From: Scytalidium lignicola
Taxonomy: Eukaryota > Ascomycota > Leotiomycetes
DNA: 10,290 nt
Assembly (NCBI GenBank): GCA_002812745.2
Contig: NCSJ02000657.1
Location: forward strand, 1 to 10,290
Direction: 5' to 3'
In this document: positions 1 to 9,001 of the stretch, one piece after another
How positions within the stretch are numbered: the first letter of the stretch is position 1
How the letters are laid out: each line of letters begins with the position of its first letter
The notes under the pieces: model-generated
Databases searched by the model: none
What the model saw: only the letters and a program-made list of their open reading frames with translations
What the model was told of the DNA's origin: nothing
Translations under genes and position numbers: made by a program

Positions 1-1893
1 TCCACTTGTTGTTCCACCTGTTGTTTTACTTCCTGTAACTCTGGCCTTATAAAGCTTGTTCTAATTGTATGTTGTGAAGGTGTTTGAAGTGGCCTATGAA
101 GTGGAATCTCTGCTAAATCAACTGTTGGTATAACTGTAAGCTTCTGACTAATTGGCTCTTTTCCAGGCTCTGGGAATCGTGGTAGAGTATGCTCTTTGTA
201 CAGAATTGGTTCACCTATTACACCACGAGGAAGCTGTTTAATTGCCTTCTTTCTGAGCGATTCCTTTTTGCGCCATGCAACCTATACTGCCTTTTAATCC
301 TTCTTCTCCTTATTGGCTATTTGACGAAGCATTCTAGCTTCTTTTTTGGCTGCTTTCTCTGTTTCCTTTCGTTCCTTCTCTTCAATTCGCAAGTGAGCTA
401 CTTCAGCAGTTAGTTCTCCTCCTTTTTAAAGCCTCTTTCGATTAGAGGGTTTTTTAGCTATAAGCTCTCCTATTCGTCAATATACCATATCTCAGTCAAA
501 TTTAGTAACTTCTCCTTCATCTAATACTGATTGAACTCCACAAATAAAAGATTTGAATTTGCGTTGAGATGGAGAACTCAAAACATCTATGACCTTTGGT
601 TTAAGCTCTTTTAGTTGATATTGAACTTGACAAATTGTTTTAAAAGTCCTTAGTTTAGGTAATTCAAGCTTTATAATCGGTTTCTTCTTAGATTCTGCTT
701 TCATATATTTCTTCATAAGTGTGAAAATAGCTTCTTTGTCAATTGGCCATATGCTAGCCTTTTTAAAAGCATTTCGAATGATAGTCTTTTTGAAGGTTTC
801 TTGTTGAATTGCAAGTAAATCACAGAAAAAGGAGCTCAACGTATATTCGAAATCAAGTGATTCTATAGTACTCTGAATCACCTTATTATGCTAATGCTTG
901 TATGGCTGAAATACTCCTACATCAAGAGGTTGCATACAATGGGTAAGATGAGCTGGAAAGGTAAATAGTATCACATTGTTCCTTCTAGCTAATAACGTCA
1001 ATTCAGGGTTTATATAGCTACTCTGATTGTCCATTAAAAGTAGTTTGTATGGTTGATCAAGGCCTGCTTGTGTATGTTGAATGAAGTGCTCCAGGAATCG
1101 AATAACTATATGGTTTGTAATATATCCATTCTCTGATAAATGGATTACTTCTGAACCTTTCAATTGATCTTTATACCATGATACTATATAGTATTTACCT
1201 TCAACAATTGCTACAAGAGGAATAAGAGATTCCCCATCAGCACAAATAGTTTCAACCATAGTCACAGATCGTTGATTTTCAGGACTCAAAGAGTAAAGCT
1301 AATCATTAGCTTTAAAGTGTTAAATTAGATTAAGGAATTCATACTTCAGTTAACTCAATTGGCACTAACACCTTTACTCCTTTAGGACAACCAATTCAAA
1401 AGCCAGATTCGTCGAAATTATACAAATCTTGCTTTTGAATATCATACTTTTTAATTACTACTTTATAACGTCAAAACCAATCTTGAACTTCTTCTATATC
1501 TTGAGCAGTAACTCGATTTCGAGCGATAGGTTTAGTCTTGATTTTATGAAGACCAGGTTGAGCATACTACCACTTTCGAAACCAGCTGACTGAAGGTGAA
1601 GGCCGATTACCTTCCTTTTGAATATAACAAATAACTCCAAATATAATATCTTTAGTAGGAAGTTGACCATTCTTAAGGTATGACTTAATAAAGGAATGTA
1701 CAGCTTGCTCTTGACTAGCTGTCAAGATCTTGTTTTGACCTCCATGCTGAACATTGTTATTCCTTAGAATGGCCATATTTAAAGTTGACCTATTCACTTT
1801 GAATAGTTTAGCTGCTACAGATTGACTTTCTGTAGGGTTCTCAGCAAGCCATTCTTTAGCTCGAAGGATACGCTCCTTAATAGGAGTAGACAT
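1..1893 (-). pseudogene. pogo/Fot1-like (Tc1/mariner superfamily) transposase, decayed, cut by left window edge
   Basis: This is a cut-and-paste DNA transposase relic. The start ATG is at 1893-1891. Residues 6-50 form a psq-type helix-turn-helix, and residues 56-108 resemble a CENP-B/Tc5-type DNA-binding domain. The DDE_1 catalytic core keeps all three aspartates: FDESGF (codon 1413-1411), LLMDNQ (1031-1029) and MQPLDVG (923-921), with 35 residues between the last two. A 46-nt intron (1344-1299, GTATGA donor, TTAG acceptor) joins ...LTE to LYSLSPENQ and removes the only apparent frame change. The frame then stays open in register to base 1, ending in a Lys/Glu-rich stretch and a Pro/Gln-rich tail. 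Nine in-frame stops break it: 1567-1569, 1471-1473, 1396-1398, 891-893, 492-494, 477-479, 426-428, 294-296 and 282-284. Several replace a Trp expected from the family (SGF-stop-IG, KH-stop-H). Point changes without indels fit RIP. The left end of the element lies outside the window. The family call is firm; the intron is an inference. Confidence 0.9.
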
Positions 1894-1982
1894 ATTGGAA
1901 AAGTGAAGGATATATTAAAAAGAAGATAATTTATGGTGGGGTGTATTTAATTTGTGTGCGTTTACCATACAAAAATAAGAAG

Positions 1983-2072
1983 CTGCCACACTCGCTTACC
2001 TGCCACACTCGCTTCCACCGACTACGAGCGAATGTGAGTTTTGTCGGGCAATGCGTGTGCCTGAGGCCCGAC
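1983..2072. repeat. candidate terminal/subterminal repeat region of the pogo-like element
   Basis: A 15-bp motif, CTGCCACACTCGCTT, occurs at 1983-1997 and again at 2000-2014. An inverted copy of its core with one mismatch (AGCGAATGTG) lies at 2027-2036. It is followed by a 7-bp inverted pair, GTCGGGC 2043-2049 and GCCCGAC 2066-2072. The block sits about 90-180 bp upstream of the transposase start. Repeated motifs in terminal inverted repeats, where the transposase binds, are known for fungal pogo/Fot1 elements. The matching left end is not in the window, so the exact terminus cannot be fixed. Confidence 0.5.
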
Positions 2073-2117
2073 GATTATAGCCTAGCGAATTAAATTGCTT
2101 GATTACTACAGTGATAT

Positions 2118-2180
2118 TACAGGGAACCCATGCCTGAATTAGTGGGTGTTTACAGGCTCTGATACGCTGTAGCCCCTGTA
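2118..2180. repeat. 63-bp TA-bounded inverted-end segment (MITE-like or outer transposon end)
   Basis: TACAGGG at 2118-2124 is matched by its exact reverse complement CCCTGTA at 2174-2180, so the segment begins and ends with TA, the target duplication used by Tc1/mariner elements. A second inner pair, TACAG (2151-2155) and CTGTA (2167-2171), lies inside it. It could be a very short miniature element, or the right-hand outer end of the pogo-like element starting with CAGGGG on the minus strand. The arms are short, so chance is possible. Confidence 0.3.
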
Positions 2181-2208
2181 TTCTCCATATTTTTGACCGC
2201 GACCTCCG

Positions 2209-3231
2209 TAACTAATATATTACTCTCAACAATAATTAAATAAAGTTAAAGTAAGAAGTAAGAAAAAAGTAATTAAATTTAAAGATAATAATAATATATT
2301 TAATCTTTACAAGTTAATTAAAGTTAAGAAATAATAAGAAAAGTTAACTTTGAAGAAATAAGTTAAAATATTATAAAAGAAATAAAAATCATAACTTAAA
2401 AAAATATATTTNAAAAAACTTGAAGATATAGAAAATAAAGGAGAAAAGTATATAAAGTTATAATTATACAAATTACTTAATATAAGAAGAATAAGAANTA
2501 TNTTATANTATTAAAATTATATTTTAAAACACTTTATATACTAGTTAACTTAATTATAATTTAATAATTTATAACTTTAATTAATAAAAGTAAAAACAAA
2601 AGTATTAATATTATATTAAAAAGTATATATATAAGAATAAAACTCTTTTTTCTAAAGCTAGTTAATATTATATTAAACCTTATTATTATTATTGTTTTTA
2701 TTATAGAATTAGTGTAAAGAATAAAGAATATAAAGTTATTATAAATAAATTAAGATTTTTTAAAATTCAAATAGTTATTTCATTACAATATAAGTAATTT
2801 TCTTTGTTTAAATAAAAATTATATAATAATTTATATAGTCTAACTATCTTGTAAAAGATAACTAATTACTTTTAAGTAATTAATAAGTAATATTTTTCTA
2901 CTTTTTAGCATAATTAACTATTAGTCTAAACTAATCAGTTAAATATTTTAATGTAATTTTAATATAATATTATATTAATCATTAAAATAACAAATAATAA
3001 TACTTAAAGTTATTTTAAATACATTATAATTAAAAGAATATAATATTAATAAAATAAGGTTTTATATTATAAAGTAAAATTATTATTTATATATTAAAAT
3101 CAAACATTNAAAAAACTTAACCTTATAACTTTTTTACTTTATAAGTTAAAAACCTTAACTTTAACTTTTATCTTAAATATACTTTTTACCTTATAATATA
3201 GTTTAATACATGTGATTTTTTAAAGTTATTT
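2209..3231. other. CpG-free A+T-rich block, probably RIP-degraded repeat
   Basis: About one kilobase is nearly all A and T, and I find no CpG between 2209 and 3231. No reading frame, RNA gene or clear ordered repeat can be supported here. Five N positions (2412, 2498, 2502, 2508, 3109) lie within it. Such blocks in Pezizomycotina usually arise when RIP converts C to T in duplicated DNA. The adjacent transposon relic makes that the likely origin, but the parent element can no longer be read. Confidence 0.65.
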
Positions 3232-3347
3232 CGAAGAAGATTATTTAGAACTGAGAGTAAGTTATAACAAACTGTTAATCTTGTTTAGCCATCTCTTATA
3301 CAACTTTCTGTTACTTCTGATATACCTCTTTGTAAATCACAATAACT

Positions 3348-5122
3348 TTAAATAATATACCTGAAATACTTGTCATTGCCTAGCTCACCCTGAACAGGAA
3401 TATACGTAGTATCCCTTTCTTTCCCATACTTAGCGTCTCTCTTCTTGTTTTCTCTCCAAAGCAAATAACTCTGAAGGGAAGCCAGGAAAAAAACAAGGAG
3501 ACAAGCTCCGCACGATATCCACATCCCTTTTCGATAGAATGGTGCTTCGCTTGGGGGGAAGATATTCGTTCCAAGCACAGGTCCACACTGGCCACCAGTT
3601 GCGAGGATTGCAAGACCAGCAGCACGCTTTGAATCTGTGGCATGTGTGTTTGCAACCCACGAAAGAAGCAAGGCAACTGAAGTGAAGATGATAGTTGCGA
3701 GGAAGAACCCAAAATAGCGGACACCAACGGTATCTTGGGTCGCGAGGACAATGTACCCTATAGCGCCAACAAGCGCGGCCCCTGCGATGAAAGGTCCTCG
3801 AACACCTACCCGATCCGAGAGAAAAGCGCATACAACAATAGAGATAAAGCATAGTACATAGGGCGGAGCCGATAAACCGTTGGATTGAATCTCAGTAAAC
3901 GCTCCCATCTCTGAGATAATAGTCGGAATAAAAAGAGGAAGGGAAGCAAAGCAGACGTTGGCGCCGAAATAACAGAGTGACGGAAGATAAGAACGCCAAT
4001 CAAGAAGTCCGCCCAAAGCTTGTTTCCATTGAAAGCCATTGTTGTCCCGGTCGCCGGGTTGGCGAAGCGACAGCTCAACAGCTATTTCACGATCTTGCTC
4101 CGAGAGAAACTTTGCCTCGGCCGGACTATCAGGTAGCCAGAAATATGCTATAAGACCCAAGACTACAGTAGGGAGACCTGCAAGAAGTGTCAGCTTGAGT
4201 GTAGAAGATTTATCAGTGCAACCGAAATACCTTCGACCAAAAACAGGATCCTCCATGGTGCAATCGCCCCTCGAGCTTGGGAGATACCGTATGCAAGAGC
4301 ACCTCCATAAGCATTTGCTAAGGCTGATCCCGATAAGAATATGCCGGTTCTCAAGCCTATTCGTTCGCGAGGGTAAAAGTACGATAGGTAAAGTGGCACA
4401 CCGGGGCCGTACATCGACTCAGGGATAGCGAGGAGAAATCGACAAACCATTAAGCCAGCCCAGCTTGTTGTGGCTGCTTGAACGCTTGATACGATGCCCC
4501 AAAACATGCAAGCAAACGCGACCCACTGGTTGTCAAAAGCTCAGTGTCATTATTGGTTGACATAGAGAAACTAACTGGGAGTTGAGAAAATGACTCGCAA
4601 TCTAAGAGAACAGAATCCGTAGAACTCTGGGATTCTTGAAAGGGGGTAAATAATGGTCCAAGACATAAACTCACCATGTGAGGAGGGAAAACCTTCCAGC
4701 CCATTTGTGTCCATTGAAAGAGAATATCTAGAGAAGCATTCGTCAGCGAAAAACTCGACGCGCACAAAATGGTAAGACTAACATGAGATGTAGAAAATGG
4801 TCCCAAGCCACGAGTATCTATTTCCAGACAGATCAATATCTGTCGCCATGCCGGCAAGCCTCGCATTACCCAGATTCGAGCGGTCCAGAACACTCATAGA
4901 ATATAGGGCGAAGATCAGAGGCATGAGATGCCAATCGAGCTTCCGGATGACGGCTTCTTCCTCTTCCTTGGTGAAACGAGACTGGTTTTCTACGGCATTC
5001 GCATTCCGGACATCTGGACTGATGGATTCGATATGCTCCTGTTTTCCCTTGCTGGACAGGGAATGGTTGCTCAGGCTGGCAAGACCAGGGCTCTTCTCGA
5101 TCTCAACATCAGCAGACGCCAT
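3348..5122 (-). CDS. major facilitator superfamily transporter, Dal5/allantoate permease-like (anion:cation symporter family)
   Basis: A proton-coupled plasma-membrane importer of a small organic anion; family members carry allantoate, ureidosuccinate, nicotinate, pantothenate or related compounds, and the substrate here cannot be told. Four exons on the minus strand: 5122-4783, 4727-4675, 4525-4231 and 4177-3348, giving 505 aa. Introns of 55, 149 and 53 nt have GT..AG ends; the first and third contain GCTGAC branch sites. Each junction restores family sequence: FYIS/YILFQW, PPHM/WVAFAC, LFLVEG/LPTVVLG. After a hydrophilic N-terminus of about 60 residues comes the family motif DRSNLGNA at 80-87. 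Next are CRFLLAIPESMYGPGVPLYL and YFYPRERIGLR, a central loop after LPDSPAEA, and the usual C-terminal end FRYII. The hydrophobicity fits 12 membrane segments. The start is chosen because upstream sequence has no family resemblance and contains an N (5140). The gene is intact and shares its promoter region with the divergent gene at 6498. Its 3' end lies about 115 bp from the A+T block. Confidence 0.93.
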
Positions 5123-5260
5123 AGTGTTGGCTGGAGTATNAAAAGAGAATAAAGAGTATGAGCTTTCTGTGCTAGAGAGGGAAAGAGAACAACAGAAACA
5201 ACATGAGCAAGAGGGGAATGGCAAGTATTTAAGGACGCGGGGCCGAGAACTTGCGCCTGA
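5123..5260 (-). promoter_or_regulatory. core promoter and pyrimidine-rich 5' leader of the transporter gene
   Basis: On the minus strand, a TTAAATA element lies at about 5225-5231, roughly 100 bp upstream of the ATG. It is followed by a long C/T-rich stretch (about 5205-5145) like those near fungal transcription starts. The sequence at the ATG, ACACTATGGC, is an acceptable start context. An N at 5140 falls in the leader. The placement is by pattern only. Confidence 0.4.
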
Positions 5261-6377
5261 CAAGGGGTTCGCATGTACAGTATGCTGCAGAATGGCAGGC
5301 TATTAATCAAGTTGATTATACATATTGCTGCTGAATAAGTGCCCTCTCAATCACGAAGGATTACTACTCGCCGTCACATTGGGAAGGGTGGTTCCACGTC
5401 ACGACTGGACCACTCCACCTTTTCAAAGGTAGACCTTGTTCTACGTGAAGGTCCAACCCCACATATACCCCATACCCCAGACTCCACCGGTTATAGCAAG
5501 GAAATATCTCCTGGTCCAATCTACTCCCATGTCCCAAGGCTAACTATAGGCCGGCTCTCGGGTTTAACAAGACACCCTCGGACGTAACCTTCTCCGTGAA
5601 AATAGCTGCGGAGTCAATTAGGGTGCTTTCTGGTAGGAGTGGCATTCTTACCGAATATGGTGGCGGCTGGAGCCATTTTCCTTGGTATTCTCGAGTCAGC
5701 TTACAAGGGTTTCTGCGCTAGTCATCTCGTGCTGATAGCAGCATAGCTGGATGATAGCAACTTATATTAACTATCTTAAAATGTAACCCTAATATACCTG
5801 CGGTGAATGAGGCTCATGAGAGAGCGGATAGGTTTTCTGGTGCTCGTCGTGCTAACTAGTAGATGCTTAGGTAGATATTATTGCAAGCTGCCGCATTCTA
5901 AATGCATAATAATAACAAACACAGCTAGTCTTCTGTGGAGATGAGCTTCGAGTATATAGTAATTACTATGCAACTGCGCTACATGCCTCTCCACTGCTTA
6001 GGTATGTGTCAGAAGCTCAGAAGACATCCCATTCTACCAAGAAACACCCTTAGTCGTATCGCACGAAAAGGAAGAGACACGGTTATAATATAAACTCTAT
6101 TATGTTAACGAATACGTATACCCTTGGGGGCCTTTGTATTTGTAATCCTCACCATGTGCGCTTACTGGCCAGAACCCCTCTTGAATTGTCCGTGATCGGT
6201 GGTGAATTTATCCAAGGCATGAGTTATATCAAAGCAACCAAATCCCCCAACGAAGATCACGAATTACGTGTGTGTTCGGTTGTTCGGGATCACGGGGGTA
6301 ACAATCGTCATTGAGCAAAAAAAAAACAAAAAAAAAAACAAGGTATTATTGTGCGGGGAAGGACCAAAATACTTGGG
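5261..6377. other. divergent intergenic region without a supported gene
   Basis: This normal-composition stretch separates the two divergent genes. It holds short open frames only (for example 6102-6314, 70 codons), with no recognisable domain or splice structure. Visible items are an imperfect inverted repeat GTGGTTCCA 5388-5396 / TGGACCAC 5406-5413 around an ACGTCA half-site, a C-rich run near 5458-5482, the GATA cluster at 5733-5776 and an A-rich tract at 6318-6341. It most likely carries upstream control sequence for one or both genes. Confidence 0.6.
5733..5776. promoter_or_regulatory. cluster of three GATA-factor sites at 19-bp spacing
   Basis: TGATAG occurs at 5733-5738 and 5752-5757 on the plus strand, and AGATAG on the minus strand at 5771-5776. 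All match HGATAR, the binding consensus of the fungal nitrogen regulators AreA/NIT2. Their starts are exactly 19 bp apart. The cluster lies about 610-655 bp upstream of the transporter ATG and about 720-765 bp upstream of the secreted-protein ATG. Dal5-type permeases are commonly nitrogen-regulated, so control of the transporter is plausible but inferred. Confidence 0.45.
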
Positions 6378-6386
6378 TATATAAAT
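6378..6386 (+). promoter_or_regulatory. TATA box of the yellow/MRJP-type gene
   Basis: TATATAAAT lies 112 bp upstream of the ATG at 6498, leaving room for a short leader that ends in a C/T-rich stretch just before the start. It is a strong match to the TATA consensus in an otherwise normal-composition region and is the best core promoter candidate for the downstream gene. Confidence 0.55.
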
Positions 6387-6497
6387 GGGGTTGTTGTTAG
6401 GAAGATACGATATCGCAACTGGTTAAGACGTCCATTGACTATTTATTTGGTTTAAGCAAGAGAATTTAAAATTCAATCGATCTCTCCTTCATTCGGT

Positions 6498-7884
6498 ATG
6501 AGGCTTTCCTTTCTCTTCTTATTGAGTCTATCGAGCTCGGGGTCGACGCAAACAACATTCCCATACGATATAAATTCAACTTTTACCACAGCTGGTACTC
6601 GCAATGTACGAAGGGACACGGGTACATATGGTCCCCCAGTGGAAGAAGTCCACTACTACTACGATCAATGGCCCATTGGTATCTCTGTATCCAAGACAGG
6701 TCGCATATTCGCTTGTTACACCCGAGGTACCTATAAGTACACTCTCGGTGAGATATCCAACTTGACGGCTGAAGTTCCCTATCCAAACGCAAACCTGAAC
6801 TCTCCTCCTGGTGGCCTCGCAAAATCCAGGGACGGTATTCTTTTCGGAAGCAATGATCGAGACCACTTCATTAGTGTCCAGGCCTTATTTAATACCCCTG
6901 ACGATCGGCTATGGGTGCTTGATACTGGTCGTCCCACGGTCAATCAAACAGGAACTCCATCCATTGCTTACGCTGCCCCCGGAGGACCCAAACTCGTTGC
7001 AATCAATCTCACTACGAACGAAATTGAGAAGTCATACTACTTCCCGGCGGATGTGCATTACCCAGATAGCTACATGAATGACTTACGATTCGATTTCCGT
7101 CCCAATGTGACTAAGTCTGGTAAAGGACTCGCCTATATTGTAGATAGTAGCAATGAAGGTCGTAATGGCTTTATTATGTTAGACCTGGGAACTGGCGAGA
7201 CGTGGCGTCATCTCACGCAAAACTTCGGTACTCTACACATTAATGAGGATGTTCCCAGTTACAATGGTATCCCGTGGTACCTGCACCAGCGAGAGTCATC
7301 TTTAAACTGGCAAACGGAGGGACTTGATGGTATTGAACTAAGTGAGGATGGAGAAGTAAATGTCACTCTAAATCATAGCTATAATATCGCTAACGAGCTT
7401 TTGAGGTGATGTACTTTTCGCCTCTGACTGGGGACTTCCTATACTCAATCGAGACCAAATACCTGAGAGTCAACCCACGAACAGATCCATTAGCTATCAA
7501 GGCAGCTAACGACAACGTGAAATTTCTCGGCGGCCGTGGAGGGAATGCTAACGGTTTCTCCGGCGATAGCAATGGGAACGTGTACATGCTTATGCCCGAA
7601 CATAATGCAATCTACATTTACAAGTGAGTATTCCATTTATAGTGGGTCGCAAGAAATGGCACTTTCTAACCTGATGTATGAGCAGTTCCACTATTCGTCA
7701 AGCCCTTCCGTATGTACGAGACCCCAGGATTATCTGGCCTGACAGTGCAAACGCTGGCTGGGACGGCTATCTATACTATAATATCAATCAATTGCCCTAT
7801 CAAGCTGATTGGAACAACGGAGTGGATAAAAGACAATATCCAGGTTTGATACTGAGATCTAAATTGGCCGATGGGGCTACTTAG
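6498..7884 (+). CDS. secreted yellow/major royal jelly protein (MRJP) family protein
   Basis: A predicted secreted protein of the yellow/MRJP family, whose insect members are six-bladed beta-propellers; some insect yellow proteins convert dopachrome, while fungal roles are largely unknown. Three exons (6498-7355, 7406-7623, 7686-7884) encode 424 aa. Intron 1 (50 nt) has GTAAAT, a GCTAAC branch site and a GAG acceptor, joining LSEDGE to VMYFSPLTGDF. Intron 2 (62 nt) has GTGAGT, a CTAAC branch site and a CAG acceptor, joining AIYIY to NSTIRQ. Residues 1 to about 17 are a signal peptide with a Leu/Phe core. Family blocks include WPIGISVSKTGRIF (58-71), DRLWVLDTG (136-144), YMNDLRFD (192-199), YIVDSS (213-218), LEGD-like GFSGDSNGNVYML, then YVRDPRIIWPD and DGYLYYNINQL. 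Six N-glycosylation sequons (N26, N88, N149, N170, N203, N359) fit passage through the secretory route. The gene reads as intact; the C-terminus ends soon after the last family block. Without splicing it would look like three broken frames. Confidence 0.92.
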
Positions 7885-8393
7885 GGGGGCTTGAATCTCA
7901 TCTAATTGCAAAAGTTTGATAGGATAATTCAGCAACACATGTGCCCTCTGATCAGCTCCCCGACTCTGATTAAACAGTTAAGTTAAAACTATTTAAAGTT
8001 ATAAATATATATATTCCCTTATAATTACGAAAATCTAGTATAAAAGAATGTGTTATGCGATATAAGTCTTCGAAAGCATAATTCATTAAACTTAATACAG
8101 CATTACTTGTCTGATTTCAAAGCTTGTATTAATTTAAAGCTTGTTTAAATTCGGTTAAATTCTTCTTGAACTTAATATAAGGTCTGAAATTCAGCTGAAT
8201 CCAAATACTACTTCTTGAATCTTCTTAAATCTTTTACTTACCCTTGTTCAGTGTTTTCACCTCTTAAATTACTATTCAAGCTTAAATTACTTTTATATAA
8301 GAGTTGAAAATATAAGTTAAAATATAATTTTAACTTTTAAATTGTTAAAAAAGACATAATTTAATTATAAATTATAAAATTATAGCAGAAAAN
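7885..8393. other. A+T-rich sequence downstream of the MRJP-type gene, no gene seen
   Basis: The first 100 bp has near-normal composition and probably includes the 3' untranslated region. From about 7975 the sequence becomes A+T-rich with many TTAAA/TTTAA words. A perfect 10-bp inverted pair, AAGTTAAAAT 8314-8323 and ATTTTAACTT 8327-8336, is present. In this composition it carries little weight. No open frame or RNA gene is supported. The stretch ends abruptly at an N (8393) followed by seven G. Confidence 0.6.
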
Positions 8394-8400
8394 GGGGGGG

Positions 8401-8516
8401 CGAAGCGAAGCGGAAGCGACAGGGGAAGCGAGACGACTAGCGACAAGAGAAGTGACCTAAGCGACAGAGGGAGCGAGACGACGTACAACAAAAAAAAGTG
8501 AGACCCGACACGGGGA
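8401..8516 (+). repeat. purine-rich GCGA-type degenerate repeats (copy A)
   Basis: A 22-bp unit at 8416-8437 recurs at 8461-8482 with two or three mismatches, a 45-bp period; both end in AGCGAGACGAC. A related direct copy lies at about 9010-9075, sharing GAGCGAGACGACGT (8471-8484 and 9035-9048). In frame the units read as charged Arg/Gln/Asp/Lys repeats (for example RERDDVQ), suggesting decayed coding repeats of a mobile element. The strand is that of the matching frame at 9002. Confidence 0.5.
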
Positions 8517-8518
8517 TA

Positions 8519-8989
8519 CAGTTCAACGAGGGTACGATGAGTTTCAGAAGGGGTAGAAACTGTGGTGCAGGCTGACCTCAGCGAGGGTAGAAAAAATCAA
8601 GTTCAGCAAGGGTAGACAATAATTGATCTGAGCATATTAAATAAAAGCAACAGCTTAAAATTACAGTGTACTTAACCACTAAAATAGCTTAAAATTACAG
8701 TGTACTTAACCACTAAAATAGCTTAAAATTATAGTGTATTCAATCATTAAAATCACTTATAATTATAATGTACTCAATCATTAAAGTTATCTATGATTAT
8801 AAAGTACTTAACTATTATAATTATATGTTATTTTAATACTATAATTATAAACTGTTACTCTAGTATATGCTCGGATTAATTTGAGCCCTTGCTGAACTTT
8901 ACAAACAGNTTTTTTTGTACCCTCTCTGACGTTATGCCGAAGCCTGTGGCTGACCCCCTTCTGAAAGTCATTGTACCCTCGTTGAACTG
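8519..8989. repeat. inverted-repeat element with 34-bp tandem core
   Basis: The left arm (8519-8637) and right arm (8865-8989) are imperfect reverse complements, as shown by GTTCAACGAGGGTAC 8521-8535 against GTACCCTCGTTGAAC on the right (8973-8987), by TTTCAGAAGGGG against CCCCTTCTGAAA, and by GAGCATAT 8630-8637 against ATATGCTC 8865-8872. Each arm carries four copies of a motif like TTCARCRAGGGTA at irregular spacing. The 227-bp centre holds a tandem array. It could be a non-autonomous DNA transposon with long terminal inverted repeats, or two opposed fragments of one larger element. No transposase is encoded inside. An N lies in the right arm (8909). Confidence 0.55.
8652..8855 (+). repeat. 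34-bp tandem repeat array, about six units
   Basis: Units start at 8652, 8686, 8720, 8754, 8788 and 8822. The first two are identical; the next three are progressively diverged, and the sixth is barely recognisable. Many differences replace G or C with A or T, as expected of RIP or AT-biased decay. There are no spacers between units, so this is a minisatellite rather than a CRISPR array. The array fills the centre between the two inverted arms. Confidence 0.8.
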
Positions 8990-9001
8990 GGTCCTGACCC
9001 G

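Noticed and set aside
189..413. 74-codon plus-strand frame rich in Leu and Phe
   Set aside because: It is antisense to the Lys/Glu-rich C-terminal part of the transposase.
4178..4782. Frame changes in the transporter as signs of a pseudogene
   Set aside because: Three introns with consensus ends restore one continuous 505-residue frame with all family motifs.
6102..6314. 70-codon plus-strand frame
   Set aside because: No recognisable domain or signal; it lies in the promoter region just upstream of the MRJP-type gene and is short enough to occur by chance.
6420..6480. tRNA-like internal promoter (A box TGGTTAAGACG at 6420 and a B-box-like ATTCAATCGA at 6471)
   Set aside because: The A box matches the consensus, but the B box lacks its final C and no cloverleaf with acceptor and anticodon stems can be drawn. 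It lies in the leader of the MRJP-type gene.
7356..7685. Frameshifts or stops breaking the MRJP-type gene
   Set aside because: Both breaks coincide with well-formed introns with branch sites, and splicing restores family sequence exactly.
8314..8336. 10-bp perfect hairpin as a terminator
   Set aside because: It is made almost only of A and T in an A+T-rich region, where such pairs arise by chance, and fungal genes do not use this kind of terminator.
8652..8855. CRISPR-like array
   Set aside because: The 34-bp units follow each other directly without unique spacers, and the genome is fungal. It is a minisatellite.
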